Shown here: piece after piece, positions 20,875 to 28,592 of the stretch
Layout of the letters: each line of letters starts with the position of its first letter
How positions within the stretch are numbered: the first letter of the stretch is position 1
NCBI GenBank assembly: GCA_017480995.1
Contig: JAFUQJ010000119.1
Span: 1-34,050, forward strand
From: Alphaproteobacteria bacterium
Lineage (GTDB): Bacteria; Pseudomonadota; Alphaproteobacteria; RF32; CAG-239
Reading direction: 5' to 3'
DNA length: 34,050 nucleotides
Program-made: the position numbers and the translations under genes
Notes under the pieces: model-generated
What the model was told of the DNA's origin: nothing
What the model saw: the letters and a program-made list of their open reading frames with translations, nothing else
Database searches by the model: none

Positions 20875-22251
20875 TTACTTCTTTCCGCCAAACATCGCGC
20901 CTGTCGGAAACCCTTTTAACATGGCCGGCGACAACATGCTTTTCATACCGCCGTTACGGCCGATTTTTTTCATCACGGCCGACATCTGCTCATAGGATTT
21001 GAGCAGTTTGTTGACCTCGTGAACTTCTACTCCGGAGCCTGCCGCAATGCGTTTTTTGCGGGATGCCTTGATAATATCGGGCTGTCTTCTCTCGGCTTTG
21101 GTCATTGAGAGAATAATCGCCTCCTGCTTTTTTATCAAATTGTCGCCGACTCCGGCAGCTTCAATCTGACTCTTAAATTTGGACAAACCGGGGATCATTC
21201 CGATAATTCCCCCGATCGAGCCCAATTTTTGAACCTGTTTCAACTGACTTAACATATCGTTTAAGTCAAACTTTCCTTTGAGCATCTGCTCGGCGAGCTT
21301 CTGCGCCTCGTCCTGATTGACGTTCTCAATCGCGCGCTCGACCAGAGAAACGACATCGCCCTGCCCGAGGATTCTTCCGGCCAGACGATCGGCATGAAAT
21401 TCCTCTATCTCATCGAGCTTTTCGCCGGTACCCAAAAACTTAATCGGCACGCCGGAAACCATTTTCATCGACAAAGCCGCGCCGGCTCTCGACGAACCGT
21501 CAATTCTGGTCAGGACCAGCCCGGTGATGCCGACCTGCTCGTTAAACGCCTTGGCCGTGGCGCAGGCGTCCTGCCCCATCAGCGCGTCGGCAACCAGCAA
21601 AACTTCGGCCGGATTGACAATCTGCCGGACTTCGGCAACTTCCCGCATCAAAACCTCGTCAATATAAAGCCGGCCGGCAGAATCGAGAATAACAACGTCA
21701 AAACCGCCTTTTTTGGCATAATCCAGCGCCCGTTTGGCAATCGCCGCCGGTTTTTCGCCCGCGACTATCGGCAGAGCATGTCCGCCGATCTGCGCCGCCA
21801 GCTGGCTCAGCTGTTCCTGCGCGGCCGGACGGTATATGTCCAGCGAGGCCAGCAAAACCTTCTTTTTGTTTTTGGCGGCCAGGCGTTTGGCGATCTTGGC
21901 CGAGGTTGTGGTTTTGCCGGATCCCTGCAATCCCACCATCAGAATACTAACCGGAGGAACCGCCTGAAAATTCAGTTCCTGATGTTCCGAACTTAATAAT
22001 TTGACCAGTTCGTCATGCACAATCTTGACAACCATCTGTCCGGGCCGGATTGAGCGGACGACCTTCTCTCCCAGAGCCTGTTCCTTAACCGCGGCGATAA
22101 ATTCCTTGACCACGGGCAGAGACACATCGGCTTCCAAAAGGGCAATGCGGATTTCGCGCATGGTGTTGTTAATGTCTTCTTCGCTCAGCACGCCGCGCGA
22201 AGTAATCTTGTTAAAAACAGCCGTCAGCTTGTCCGTCAGACTTGCAAACAT
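20875..22251 (-). CDS. ffh: Signal recognition particle GTPase Ffh, 458 aa
   Basis: Ffh with SRP RNA targets membrane proteins to the translocon. A helical N domain is followed by a GTPase with G1 GLQGSGKTTTSAK, DIYRPAAQEQL, G3 DSAGRL (usually DTAGR) and G4 TRIDGSSRAGAALS (usually TK-DGD-RGG). The Met-rich M domain holds the RNA-binding SMTKAERRQPDII and SRKKRIAAGSG. The start is the ATG at 22251-22249; a TTG three codons upstream is less likely. First gene of the operon, about 110 bases from its promoter. Confidence 0.96.
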   Translation of the reverse strand: MFASLTDKLTAVFNKITSRGVLSEEDINNTMREIRIALLEADVSLPVVKEFIAAVKEQALGEKVVRSIRPGQMVVKIVHDELVKLLSSEHQELNFQAVPPVSILMVGLQGSGKTTTSAKIAKRLAAKNKKKVLLASLDIYRPAAQEQLSQLAAQIGGHALPIVAGEKPAAIAKRALDYAKKGGFDVVILDSAGRLYIDEVLMREVAEVRQIVNPAEVLLVADALMGQDACATAKAFNEQVGITGLVLTRIDGSSRAGAALSMKMVSGVPIKFLGTGEKLDEIEEFHADRLAGRILGQGDVVSLVERAIENVNQDEAQKLAEQMLKGKFDLNDMLSQLKQVQKLGSIGGIIGMIPGLSKFKSQIEAAGVGDNLIKKQEAIILSMTKAERRQPDIIKASRKKRIAAGSGVEVHEVNKLLKSYEQMSAVMKKIGRNGGMKSMLSPAMLKGFPTGAMFGGKK

Positions 22252-22284
22252 TGCGCTCAAACCCTTTTATTTAAACCTCTAACG

Positions 22285-22329
22285 CGCCAGTGTGCGAACC
22301 CTCGCTGACTGGCGGCACTCCTCGGAGTG
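22285..22329 (-). promoter_or_regulatory. Structured 5' leader of the ffh operon
   Basis: Two adjacent perfect hairpins lie in the predicted leader: CACTCC-GA-GGAGTG (22316-22329) and CGCCAGT-N16-ACTGGCG (22285-22314). No T run follows either, so they are not terminators. They may control transcription of the ribosomal-protein operon or mRNA stability. Confidence 0.5.
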
Positions 22330-22368
22330 TATTTAATTTTTCGCTCTTTAATATGAAAAATCGAGCTT

Positions 22369-22397
22369 TTTATATAAACTTTTTCGACAATTGTCAA
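22369..22397 (-). promoter_or_regulatory. Consensus promoter of the ffh-rpsP-rimM-trmD-rplS operon
   Basis: Minus strand TTGACA (22397-22392), 17-base spacer, TATAAA (22374-22369). It is one of the closest sigma70-like matches in the window. Predicted start near 22362. Confidence 0.8.
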
Positions 22398-22483
22398 CCC
22401 AAATTTATTGCCCGAAAGCACTTAAAAAAGCATTTCCGCTTCATATTTATATAAGCAAAGGAATTAACAGGAGCTGTTGAAAT

Positions 22484-24088
22484 ATGAAAGTCGTCATTAT
22501 CGGCGGCGGCACCGCCGGAGTCTCGGCCGCAACCCGTCTGCGCCGGCGTGACGAAAACGCCGAAATCGTCATTTTGGAAAAGAACCGGGAATTCGGCGTT
22601 TCTTCCTGCGCGCTGCCTTATCTCCTGGGCGGTCTGGTCGCCGAGCCGGAAGACATTGTCGGCGCCGGCGTCGAACAAATGCGCCAAATTTTCAGAATCG
22701 ACGTCAAACTGGAGCATGAAGTCATTGATATTGACCGCAAAAACAAAATTCTGACCATCGAGGGCAAAACGCCGGTCAGCTACGACAAACTGGTGCTGGC
22801 AACCGGCGCCGTCCAGCTGCGTCCCGACATCGAAGGGGTGCTGGGCGACAATATTTTTACGATGCGCGACCTGCGCGCGGTCGACAAAATAAAAACCTAT
22901 TACGAGGCGACCGGCGCCAAAAAAATCTTGATTCTGGGCGGCGGAAACGTCGGGCTTGAAACGGCGGAGGCCTTCGCCCGCCTCGGTGCCAAAGTCTGCA
23001 TTGTCGAACGCGCGCCGCACCTGATGCCCTATTTTGATCCGGAAATGATGCGCAGAATCGAAAACCATCTGCAAAAATTTGAAGTAAGGCTTTATCTCGG
23101 CAGGCAAGTGCAGGGATTTTGCGAAACCTATGCCCTGCTCGACAACGGCGCGCAGGTTAAATACGATCTGGCAATCATTGCCACCGGCGTACGTCCGGAC
23201 GTCAAACTGCCGATTATGGCCGACATCAACCTGGGCCGCAGCGGCGGCATCCTGGTCAATGATTATATGCAGACCAACGATCCGGACATTTTTGCCGCCG
23301 GCGCCGACGTCGAATTTACCAATGCGGTCACCGGCCTTCCCGAGCGCTGGCCGAGCGCGCCGCGAGCCGTCTTGCAGGCCAATATCGCCGCCGATTTTCT
23401 GAGCGGTCTGGAAACGCCGTTCGGCAAGGCTGCCGCCTGCGAGATTACCGAGGTTTTCGGCTGCACGGCGGCGTTTGCCGGCGCCAATGCGGAACAGCTC
23501 GAAAAAGCCGGAATACCGTTCAGACACGTTTATCTGCTGCAAAACAACTGCGACATTTATATGCCGCAGTCGCAGCAGATGCTCTTCAAACTGCTGTTTG
23601 CACCGGACGGAAAAATCCTCGGCATTCAGGGAATTGGGCCGCGGGGCATCGACACCCGCGTCGATATTGTCGCCAACATGATCAGCCGCGGCGGAACCGT
23701 GGCGGAACTCAGCCGCGCCGCCGTTGCTTATGCGCCGCCTTTTGCCATGCCCAAAGACGCCCTGCATAATCTCGGCAATCTGGCTCTGGCGGTGCTGCGC
23801 GACGAAATACGGTATTACGACGTCGGCAGCCTTAACAAAAACGAAGACATTTTTCTGGTCGATACAAGGGCGCCGGAAAGTTTCGACAAACGGCATCTGC
23901 CCGGCGCCGTTAATTTTCCGCTGGCTTCAATCCGCGGCAACCTCGCCTCTTTTCCGCGCGACAAAAAAGTCGTTTTTTACTGCAATCACGGCTACGGCGC
24001 CTATCTGGCCTATTGCATTCTGCGCAACCGCGGGTTTGACAACGCCTATCTGCTCAACACGCCTTACGACCTCAGCTTTGATCTGTGA
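22484..24088 (+). CDS. CoA-disulfide reductase/NADH oxidase-like flavoprotein with C-terminal rhodanese, 534 aa
   Basis: A flavin pyridine-nucleotide-disulfide oxidoreductase: FAD-binding VVIIGGGTAGVSAA at the start, a single redox Cys42 in SSCALPYLLGG (the CoADR/Nox position), NAD(P)-binding ILILGGGNVGLETAE near 145-160, and the second FAD motif DIFAAGADVE near 265-275. The dimerisation domain runs to about 440. Residues about 445-534 form a rhodanese domain with active-site Cys500 in YCNHGYGAY. This architecture is known from CoADR-RHD enzymes that reduce CoA disulfides, persulfides or polysulfides with NAD(P)H. The exact substrate cannot be told. A weak GGAG site precedes the ATG; it is divergent from ffh. 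Confidence 0.88.
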   Translation: MKVVIIGGGTAGVSAATRLRRRDENAEIVILEKNREFGVSSCALPYLLGGLVAEPEDIVGAGVEQMRQIFRIDVKLEHEVIDIDRKNKILTIEGKTPVSYDKLVLATGAVQLRPDIEGVLGDNIFTMRDLRAVDKIKTYYEATGAKKILILGGGNVGLETAEAFARLGAKVCIVERAPHLMPYFDPEMMRRIENHLQKFEVRLYLGRQVQGFCETYALLDNGAQVKYDLAIIATGVRPDVKLPIMADINLGRSGGILVNDYMQTNDPDIFAAGADVEFTNAVTGLPERWPSAPRAVLQANIAADFLSGLETPFGKAAACEITEVFGCTAAFAGANAEQLEKAGIPFRHVYLLQNNCDIYMPQSQQMLFKLLFAPDGKILGIQGIGPRGIDTRVDIVANMISRGGTVAELSRAAVAYAPPFAMPKDALHNLGNLALAVLRDEIRYYDVGSLNKNEDIFLVDTRAPESFDKRHLPGAVNFPLASIRGNLASFPRDKKVVFYCNHGYGAYLAYCILRNRGFDNAYLLNTPYDLSFDL

Positions 24089-24464
24089 AAGCCGGCAGAA
24101 CGCGCCGCAACGGCGCCGGCTCCTCACAGCGGACGCTTGGGTTTCAGATATTTCCCCTTAACCAGAGGATTGACACCGATAACTTTCAAAACGGGAACTT
24201 TCTCGACCTTGTTTTCCCCGGACTCACAGCCGGCCTTAACCACATCTTTTGAAGGAAAATTAGTGCGGATGCTCAACAAGCAATGAACTGTAAACGTATT
24301 CGTCGTTCTGCTCCGAAAAAACAAAATCCGTTACCAATAACAACACATCAGTTTAAAATTGCAAGCGAAATTATTATTTTTGCTCAACTTTTTGTATTTT
24401 GATTATTTTATAAAAAACTTCTTGCAAGTTAAAAAATTTTAAGCTATTAAAGGTGTGTCTCGAA
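24089..24464. other. Intergenic stretch before tRNA-Glu
   Basis: About 375 bases without a convincing gene. Just after the flavoprotein stop, AGCCGGC and GCCGGCT form a possible stem but no T run follows. On the minus strand an open frame from a TTG at 24324 to 24124 encodes a basic peptide ending KVIGVNPLVKGKYLKPKRPL. It looks somewhat coding-like but has no ATG and a poor ribosome binding site, so it may be a gene remnant. The last 100 bases are very AT-rich and hold the tRNA promoter. Confidence 0.4.
24422..24450 (+). promoter_or_regulatory. Promoter of tRNA-Glu
   Basis: TTGCAA (24422-24427), 17-base spacer, TATTAA (24445-24450), 14 bases before the tRNA. Confidence 0.6.
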
Positions 24465-24540
24465 GGTCCCATCGTCTAGCGGCCTAGGACACCGCCCTCT
24501 CACGGCGGGAACGCGAGTTCGATTCTCGCTGGGATCACCA
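24465..24540 (+). tRNA. tRNA-Glu (anticodon CTC)
   Basis: A 76-nt cloverleaf: acceptor GGTCCCA/TGGGATC, anticodon stem CCGCC/GGCGG with loop CTCTCAC giving anticodon CTC (codon GAG), T-arm CGAGTTCGATTCTCG, and encoded CCA. Its last 13 bases are the start of a 97-bp repeat that recurs 175 bases downstream. Confidence 0.95.
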
Positions 24541-24624
24541 ACCAACCCCCTCCTTTTTCGGAGGGGGTTCGTCGTTAATCCGGCGAGAATACCCAATTCC
24601 GACTAGCTGGCTGCTGCGCGGCTC
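24528..24624. repeat. 97-bp direct repeat, copy 1, containing the tRNA-Glu 3' end
   Basis: It starts in the tRNA T-stem/acceptor (GCTGGGATCACCA) and runs 84 bases past it. It includes the hairpin AACCCCCTCC-TTTTTC-GGAGGGGGTT (24544-24569). It is identical to 24703-24799 except for one base (G24618 versus A24793). Confidence 0.95.
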
Positions 24625-24664
24625 TTTGGTTTGCTTGCAGCCAGAGTCTCATTGCTTGGCTCAT

Positions 24665-24692
24665 AAAAAACACCGGAGCAGCGGTGTTTTTT
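24665..24692. terminator. Bidirectional terminator between the two repeats
   Basis: CACCG-N6-CGGTG hairpin flanked by six A and six T, so it can work in both directions. It is probably the functional terminator of the tRNA-Glu transcript. Confidence 0.8.
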
Positions 24693-24702
24693 ATTTCACA
24701 GT

Positions 24703-24799
24703 GCTGGGATCACCAACCAACCCCCTCCTTTTTCGGAGGGGGTTCGTCGTTAATCCGGCGAGAATACCCAATTCCGACTAGCTGGCTGCTGCACGGCTC
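24703..24799. repeat. 97-bp direct repeat, copy 2
   Basis: Offset exactly 175 bases from copy 1. It contains the last 13 bases of tRNA-Glu but no other tRNA part, so it is not a second tRNA gene. It resembles an attachment-site scar or a segmental duplication, and borders the accessory genes to its right. Confidence 0.95.
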
Positions 24800-24815
24800 G
24801 TATATATTCAAGAAG

Positions 24816-25628
24816 TTATGCGGAAGGAAGGAAAATGACCGGATAGCCTTCATTCTCATCTAGCGGCTCATATTGTTTCAGAAAAGAATCAAAACAATTT
24901 TCATCAATATAAAGCTCATCGGGGTTATTCAAAGTTCTTTGCAATACTCGCTTTCGCGCAACATCAATGTCACAAAGAACGGCACAAAACTGAACGTTGG
25001 GCGTAAGCATTTTGGCCCACCGATAATATTCCGCGCGTTTTTCTTTGCTCCAAAAACCATAATCCAAAATGACATTTTTGCCGCTTTTGACCGTTGTTGC
25101 GGCTTCCCGACGGATAAAGTCATCGATTTCCTTATATTTCACGGAAAAATCATCCGGATTTCTGCCGTATTTCTTCAGCATTAATTCATCATGCGTAAAG
25201 CGAACGGCAGGCAGTTCCCGTTCAAATTTTTTGGCAAGTGTCGTTTTTCCAAAACCCAGAAAACCCGACATAAGATATATGGCCGGCCGATATCGAAGCA
25301 TAATGTGGTTAAACCATTTTTCCTGAAAGCAAACTTGCCGTTCGATTTCGACATCGGATAAAAACAAACCGTCCGGAACAATTATAAGTTTATCATCATT
25401 ATCATTTGTGCGGCGGATAACGGCAATACATTTTCCCTCATATTCCGACAACGCCTCGTTTACTCCTAAAACGTAGGCGTCCAATTCTTCGCCGTCGCCC
25501 GAAACGGTGCCGGGAACATATCCGTAGTTAACTTCATAGACAAAGCCATGCTTCGGATGAGCCGAACCTAAGGGACGATCGATTTTTACCTTAATATTTT
25601 TTCCCATATATTGCCGCGAATTACACAT
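24816..25628 (-). CDS. Inorganic-pyrophosphatase-like domain fused to a P-loop kinase, 270 aa
   Basis: Residues about 7-108 match the small soluble-pyrophosphatase-like family: KIDRPLGSAHPKHGF, VNYGYVPGTVSGDGEELDAY with Asp45 and Asp50 kept, and DNDDKLIIVP. Residues about 115-270 are an AAA_33-type P-loop kinase: Walker A GFLGFGKTT (122-130), FTHDELMLKKYGRN, ILDYGFWSKEKRAEYYRWA, and a LCDIDVARKRVLQR lid-like segment, similar to polynucleotide-kinase/zeta-like small-molecule kinases. The start is the ATG at 25628-25626 with AAAGGAG seven bases upstream. The gene is more AT-rich than its neighbours and lies beside the tRNA-linked repeat, suggesting acquisition. The substrate is unknown. Confidence 0.82.
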   Translation of the reverse strand: MCNSRQYMGKNIKVKIDRPLGSAHPKHGFVYEVNYGYVPGTVSGDGEELDAYVLGVNEALSEYEGKCIAVIRRTNDNDDKLIIVPDGLFLSDVEIERQVCFQEKWFNHIMLRYRPAIYLMSGFLGFGKTTLAKKFERELPAVRFTHDELMLKKYGRNPDDFSVKYKEIDDFIRREAATTVKSGKNVILDYGFWSKEKRAEYYRWAKMLTPNVQFCAVLCDIDVARKRVLQRTLNNPDELYIDENCFDSFLKQYEPLDENEGYPVIFLPSA

Positions 25629-25781
25629 CTTTATCTCCTTTTTTTCAATGTAACAAAAAAATGGCAAAACGCAATTGCAATCTGGCGGGTTCAGCATGTC
25701 AGCCTTAAAGCCGCGCCGCCGCAAGACCAAAGCGGCCTAGACGCCCTTCGGAAAACGATATTGAAAATATCAACCAATACC

Positions 25782-26600
25782 TTAAAAAAGCTCGGCGTCG
25801 GCAATGATGTCCAACGCTATTTGTCTGGCATAGCGGCTGGCCTGATGCCGATAATCCGCAAGCGGATTTGCTGCATCGTCCAAACGCACCGCAAAATAGA
25901 CCGTTTGCCCTTTCGTTTCATAAAAGCCTACAAACCAGGCCGTATCGACCAGATTGTCTTTGATGCCCAGCCCGGTCTTGCCATAAACCTTGACGGGGGA
26001 AACCGTCGTCAGCATCAGCTTTTTCAAAGTTTCGGTTACCGGCGAAGGATAAGCAAAAAGTTCAGCCAAAACCCGGACTTGTTCAAGCGGCGAAATCTGC
26101 AGAGACGACTCAATCCAAAAGCCTTTGAGCTGCGGATCGTCCGTGTTGGTATTGAGAGCTCCGCTCCAGTCCGAAATATCGCGGTTGCCGTATCGGAATC
26201 TGTCCAAGACGGCCTGAACTTTTGCGGGCGAAATCCGGTCAATCAGAGCGCGGAAATACCAGACACAGGACGTTTTGAACGCTGTGTCAAGGTCCATGTC
26301 CCGGTTCCAGGCCGGCATATCATACCGTTTTTGGTTCCATTTTATTTCCGACTGCTCTGCAGTCAGCAGATTTTCGGACAATGCCAGATAAGAAGACATA
26401 ATCTTGAACGTGGAGCACGGAGACGACCGCTGTCCGCTTCGCTCCGCATTATACGCTTTATACTGCCCCGACGTCGGATTATAAAAAACCGCCGAACCGC
26501 CGATACCTTTGAAATATGAAGAAAGATCCACTTCTTCAATATCCGGCCGGCTGCAGGAAACCAGCAAAAAAATACCGAAAACAAACCGCAATACCTTCAT
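25782..26600 (-). CDS. Class D (OXA-type) beta-lactamase, lipoprotein, 272 aa
   Basis: A serine beta-lactamase that hydrolyses penicillins and related drugs through an acyl-enzyme. All class D motifs are present: Ser63-T-F-Lys66 (STFK), Ser111-C-V (SxV), Y137-G-N, WIESSLQISPLEQV, and Lys208-T-G. The signal peptide ends in lipobox LVSC (Cys16), so it is probably membrane-anchored in the periplasm. The length is typical. The ribosome binding site is weak. It starts only 32 bases after cheR on the same strand with no terminator between, so it seems to be read from the chpT-cheY-cheR transcript. The spectrum cannot be predicted. Confidence 0.92.
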   Translation of the reverse strand: MKVLRFVFGIFLLVSCSRPDIEEVDLSSYFKGIGGSAVFYNPTSGQYKAYNAERSGQRSSPCSTFKIMSSYLALSENLLTAEQSEIKWNQKRYDMPAWNRDMDLDTAFKTSCVWYFRALIDRISPAKVQAVLDRFRYGNRDISDWSGALNTNTDDPQLKGFWIESSLQISPLEQVRVLAELFAYPSPVTETLKKLMLTTVSPVKVYGKTGLGIKDNLVDTAWFVGFYETKGQTVYFAVRLDDAANPLADYRHQASRYARQIALDIIADAELF

Positions 26601-26632
26601 CCGTCAGCTTCCCGAAGCAACTGCCGAAGCCA

Positions 26633-27586
26633 TTATTTATTAAAAACGTTTTTCTTAAACGCCTCGGCGGCAAAAGGCCGTTTTTCGGACAAAAAGTTCG
26701 GCCGTTTGAAACTCGGCATGGCCAGACTTTCGGAAGAAGTTTCCGCGATATTCTGCAAATCCGCCTGCTTGGCGCCGGCATTCCTGCATATATAGGCGCA
26801 GCCGAAACCGTTTATCCTTTCATAAAACTTCTCGACTGCCGGCACATGCTCGTTTTTGCCCAGATACAAAATGCCGTGCGGCGTCTGCACCTGACTGATG
26901 CGCGCCAGAATCTGCTCTTGATACTCGGGCGCAAAATAACGCAGGACGTTGCGGCAGAAAATGATGTCATACAGCGAATTGGTGGTCAGGCGGTCAAGCA
27001 TGTTATAACGCCTGAACTCCACCAGCTTGGACATATCGGGATTAATCCGCCACTGCTCGCCTTCCGGCGTAAAATATTCAAGGATGTCGCGGGCGTTTAA
27101 TCCCATCTGCACTTCAAAATTGTTATAAATTCCCTTTTGCGCCTTGGCCACCGCCAGAGAAGAAATATCGGTTCCGAGGATATGGATGTCCCAGTTGTCG
27201 ATACCGAGAATCTTGTTTTTGAGCGCAAAAGCGACGGAATAAGCCTCTTGTCCGGTGCTGCAGCCCAAAGACCAGAAACGCAGTTTTTTGCCGGAGCGGT
27301 TATTGTCGATAATCCGCGGCAGCAAAACCTCCTGAAACTGCTCATAAACATCGTAATCCCGGCAAAAAGAAGTGTCCGAAAAGGCCATGCTTTCGACCAC
27401 CTGCGCAATCAGCGCGCGGGATCCGACCTTAAGCTCGGCGACCAGATCTTCCACCGACGGATATGATTTTTCGCGAATGAAGTTGGAAATCTTTTTATCG
27501 ATGACAAAATACTGTTCCTCGTCAAACTCCCAGCCGGCGTTTTGGCGGAGAAGGTTTATCAAAAACTCAAAATCCTGTTTTTTCAT
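26633..27586 (-). CDS. cheR: CheR-type protein-glutamate methyltransferase, 317 aa
   Basis: CheR methylates glutamates of chemoreceptors with SAM. The N-terminal helical domain is about residues 1-75. The SAM site is WSLGCSTGQEAYSVAFAL, followed by ILGTDISS and the conserved FCRNVLRYF. The usual TxNET-FFR motif is here FSDTSFCRD, a mild deviation. The C-terminal about 50 residues are basic and unstructured (FKRPNFLSEKRPF). Ribosome binding site GAGGAG. It follows the CheY-like gene by 12 bases. No receptor or cheA is in the window. Confidence 0.9.
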   Translation of the reverse strand: MKKQDFEFLINLLRQNAGWEFDEEQYFVIDKKISNFIREKSYPSVEDLVAELKVGSRALIAQVVESMAFSDTSFCRDYDVYEQFQEVLLPRIIDNNRSGKKLRFWSLGCSTGQEAYSVAFALKNKILGIDNWDIHILGTDISSLAVAKAQKGIYNNFEVQMGLNARDILEYFTPEGEQWRINPDMSKLVEFRRYNMLDRLTTNSLYDIIFCRNVLRYFAPEYQEQILARISQVQTPHGILYLGKNEHVPAVEKFYERINGFGCAYICRNAGAKQADLQNIAETSSESLAMPSFKRPNFLSEKRPFAAEAFKKNVFNK

Positions 27587-27598
27587 GGCTTCTCCTCT

Positions 27599-27964
27599 TT
27601 ATACCAGCTTCATAATCGCAAGTTTGGACGCGATGATGTCTTCGTCGAACGGACGCATGATAAAATCGTCGGCGCCGCCTTCCAAAGCCTGCCGCATGAT
27701 GCCGGTGTCCTTCAGATACGAACAGAAGACGAATCGGGGCTGCCGGATTTTGCGATCGGAGCGGATTTTATACAAAACGTCAATCCCGTCCATCAGAGGC
27801 AGGTTCCAGTCGCTGATAATCAAATCGGCCGGCGTCTGGGCATGAAGCTCTATGATTTCCTCGCCGTCTTCGGCTTCGTCGACCTCAAAATCAAAATTTT
27901 CCATAATTTTACGGAGAAGCATTCGCATAATTTTGGAATCATCCGCTATGATACAACGCAACAT
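27599..27964 (-). CDS. Single-domain response regulator, CheY-like, 121 aa
   Basis: A stand-alone receiver domain: acidic pair Asp8-Asp9, phospho-acceptor Asp52 in ISDWNLPLMDG, and Ser82 at the Ser/Thr switch (FCSYLKD). At the invariant Lys position (usually KPF) it has Arg104 (MRPF), which may alter phosphorylation or signal coupling. The start is the ATG at 27964-27962, one codon after a TTG. It sits between chpT and cheR, so ChpT or CheA could be its phosphodonor. The order suggests either chemotaxis or a CpdR/DivK-like role; the sequence does not decide. Confidence 0.85.
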   Translation of the reverse strand: MLRCIIADDSKIMRMLLRKIMENFDFEVDEAEDGEEIIELHAQTPADLIISDWNLPLMDGIDVLYKIRSDRKIRQPRFVFCSYLKDTGIMRQALEGGADDFIMRPFDEDIIASKLAIMKLV

Positions 27965-27977
27965 CAATTATCCTCCG

Positions 27978-28577
27978 TTATTCAAACACAAATCCCAAAC
28001 CGGACTGACTGACCAGATAAAAATTCATTTTGCTCTCGCCAACCAGCGACAGCATGTAAGCCGCCGGCGCAAACTGCGCGTTATCCTCGGCGTCTCCGGA
28101 GTTGACGACGTTTTTCAGGGCGGCGGCCTTTTCGGCGGAAACCTGCGCGTCGTCATTGTGCACAACCGCAATTCCGCGCTGATACGGGCGAACGCTGATG
28201 CAGCCGCCGCGAATCAGCGTGTCGGCAATGCACATCACTCCGAGCAGGGCAAGCCGGCCGTAAGCGGACGGAATCGGGCTCCATTCAAGCCGGATGCAAT
28301 GATTACGGCTGCCCAGCGTTTCCAAATAGGCGGCTGCGGTATTTTTGAGAATATCCTGATTCTCCAGATTGGCATTGTTCAATCCGAAAGCCAGCCGGAA
28401 AAACTTCATGCGCGCGGTCAGAACGCCGGAACTCGTCTTCAAAATCGACTTGATGTCGTCCAAAAAGTCCATGTCGCCCTCTTCGAGCAGCTCAGCCGCA
28501 TTGGCAACCGCGCCGATATTGCCGATGATATCGTGACTGAGACGGGTGCTGATTAATTCGGAAAGATTCTGTTGCAT
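27978..28577 (-). CDS. chpT: Histidine phosphotransferase ChpT, 199 aa
   Basis: ChpT relays phosphate from the hybrid kinase CckA to CtrA and CpdR in alphaproteobacteria. The dimerisation/phosphotransfer helix carries His15 in STRLSHDIIGNIGAVANAAE, followed by a helical hairpin (MKFFRLAFGLNNANL) typical of ChpT. The C-terminal degenerate Bergerat-fold domain (about 85-199) lacks ATP-binding N and G boxes. Thirteen bases separate it from the CheY-like gene. This gene is strong evidence for an alphaproteobacterial host. Confidence 0.87.
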   Translation of the reverse strand: MQQNLSELISTRLSHDIIGNIGAVANAAELLEEGDMDFLDDIKSILKTSSGVLTARMKFFRLAFGLNNANLENQDILKNTAAAYLETLGSRNHCIRLEWSPIPSAYGRLALLGVMCIADTLIRGGCISVRPYQRGIAVVHNDDAQVSAEKAAALKNVVNSGDAEDNAQFAPAAYMLSLVGESKMNFYLVSQSGLGFVFE

Positions 28578-28592
28578 ATCAAGTTTAACTTT

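Noticed and set aside
22394..23896. 500-aa open frame on the minus strand opposite the flavoprotein gene
   Set aside because: Antisense shadow of a GC-rich gene; the plus-strand protein has all FAD, NAD and rhodanese motifs.
24124..24324. 66-aa minus-strand frame with a Lys-rich end
   Set aside because: Only TTG starts and a poor ribosome binding site; kept as a note in the intergenic entry, not called as a gene.
24703..24715. Possible second tRNA-Glu
   Set aside because: Only the last 13 bases of the tRNA recur; no acceptor 5' half, D-arm or anticodon arm precedes it.
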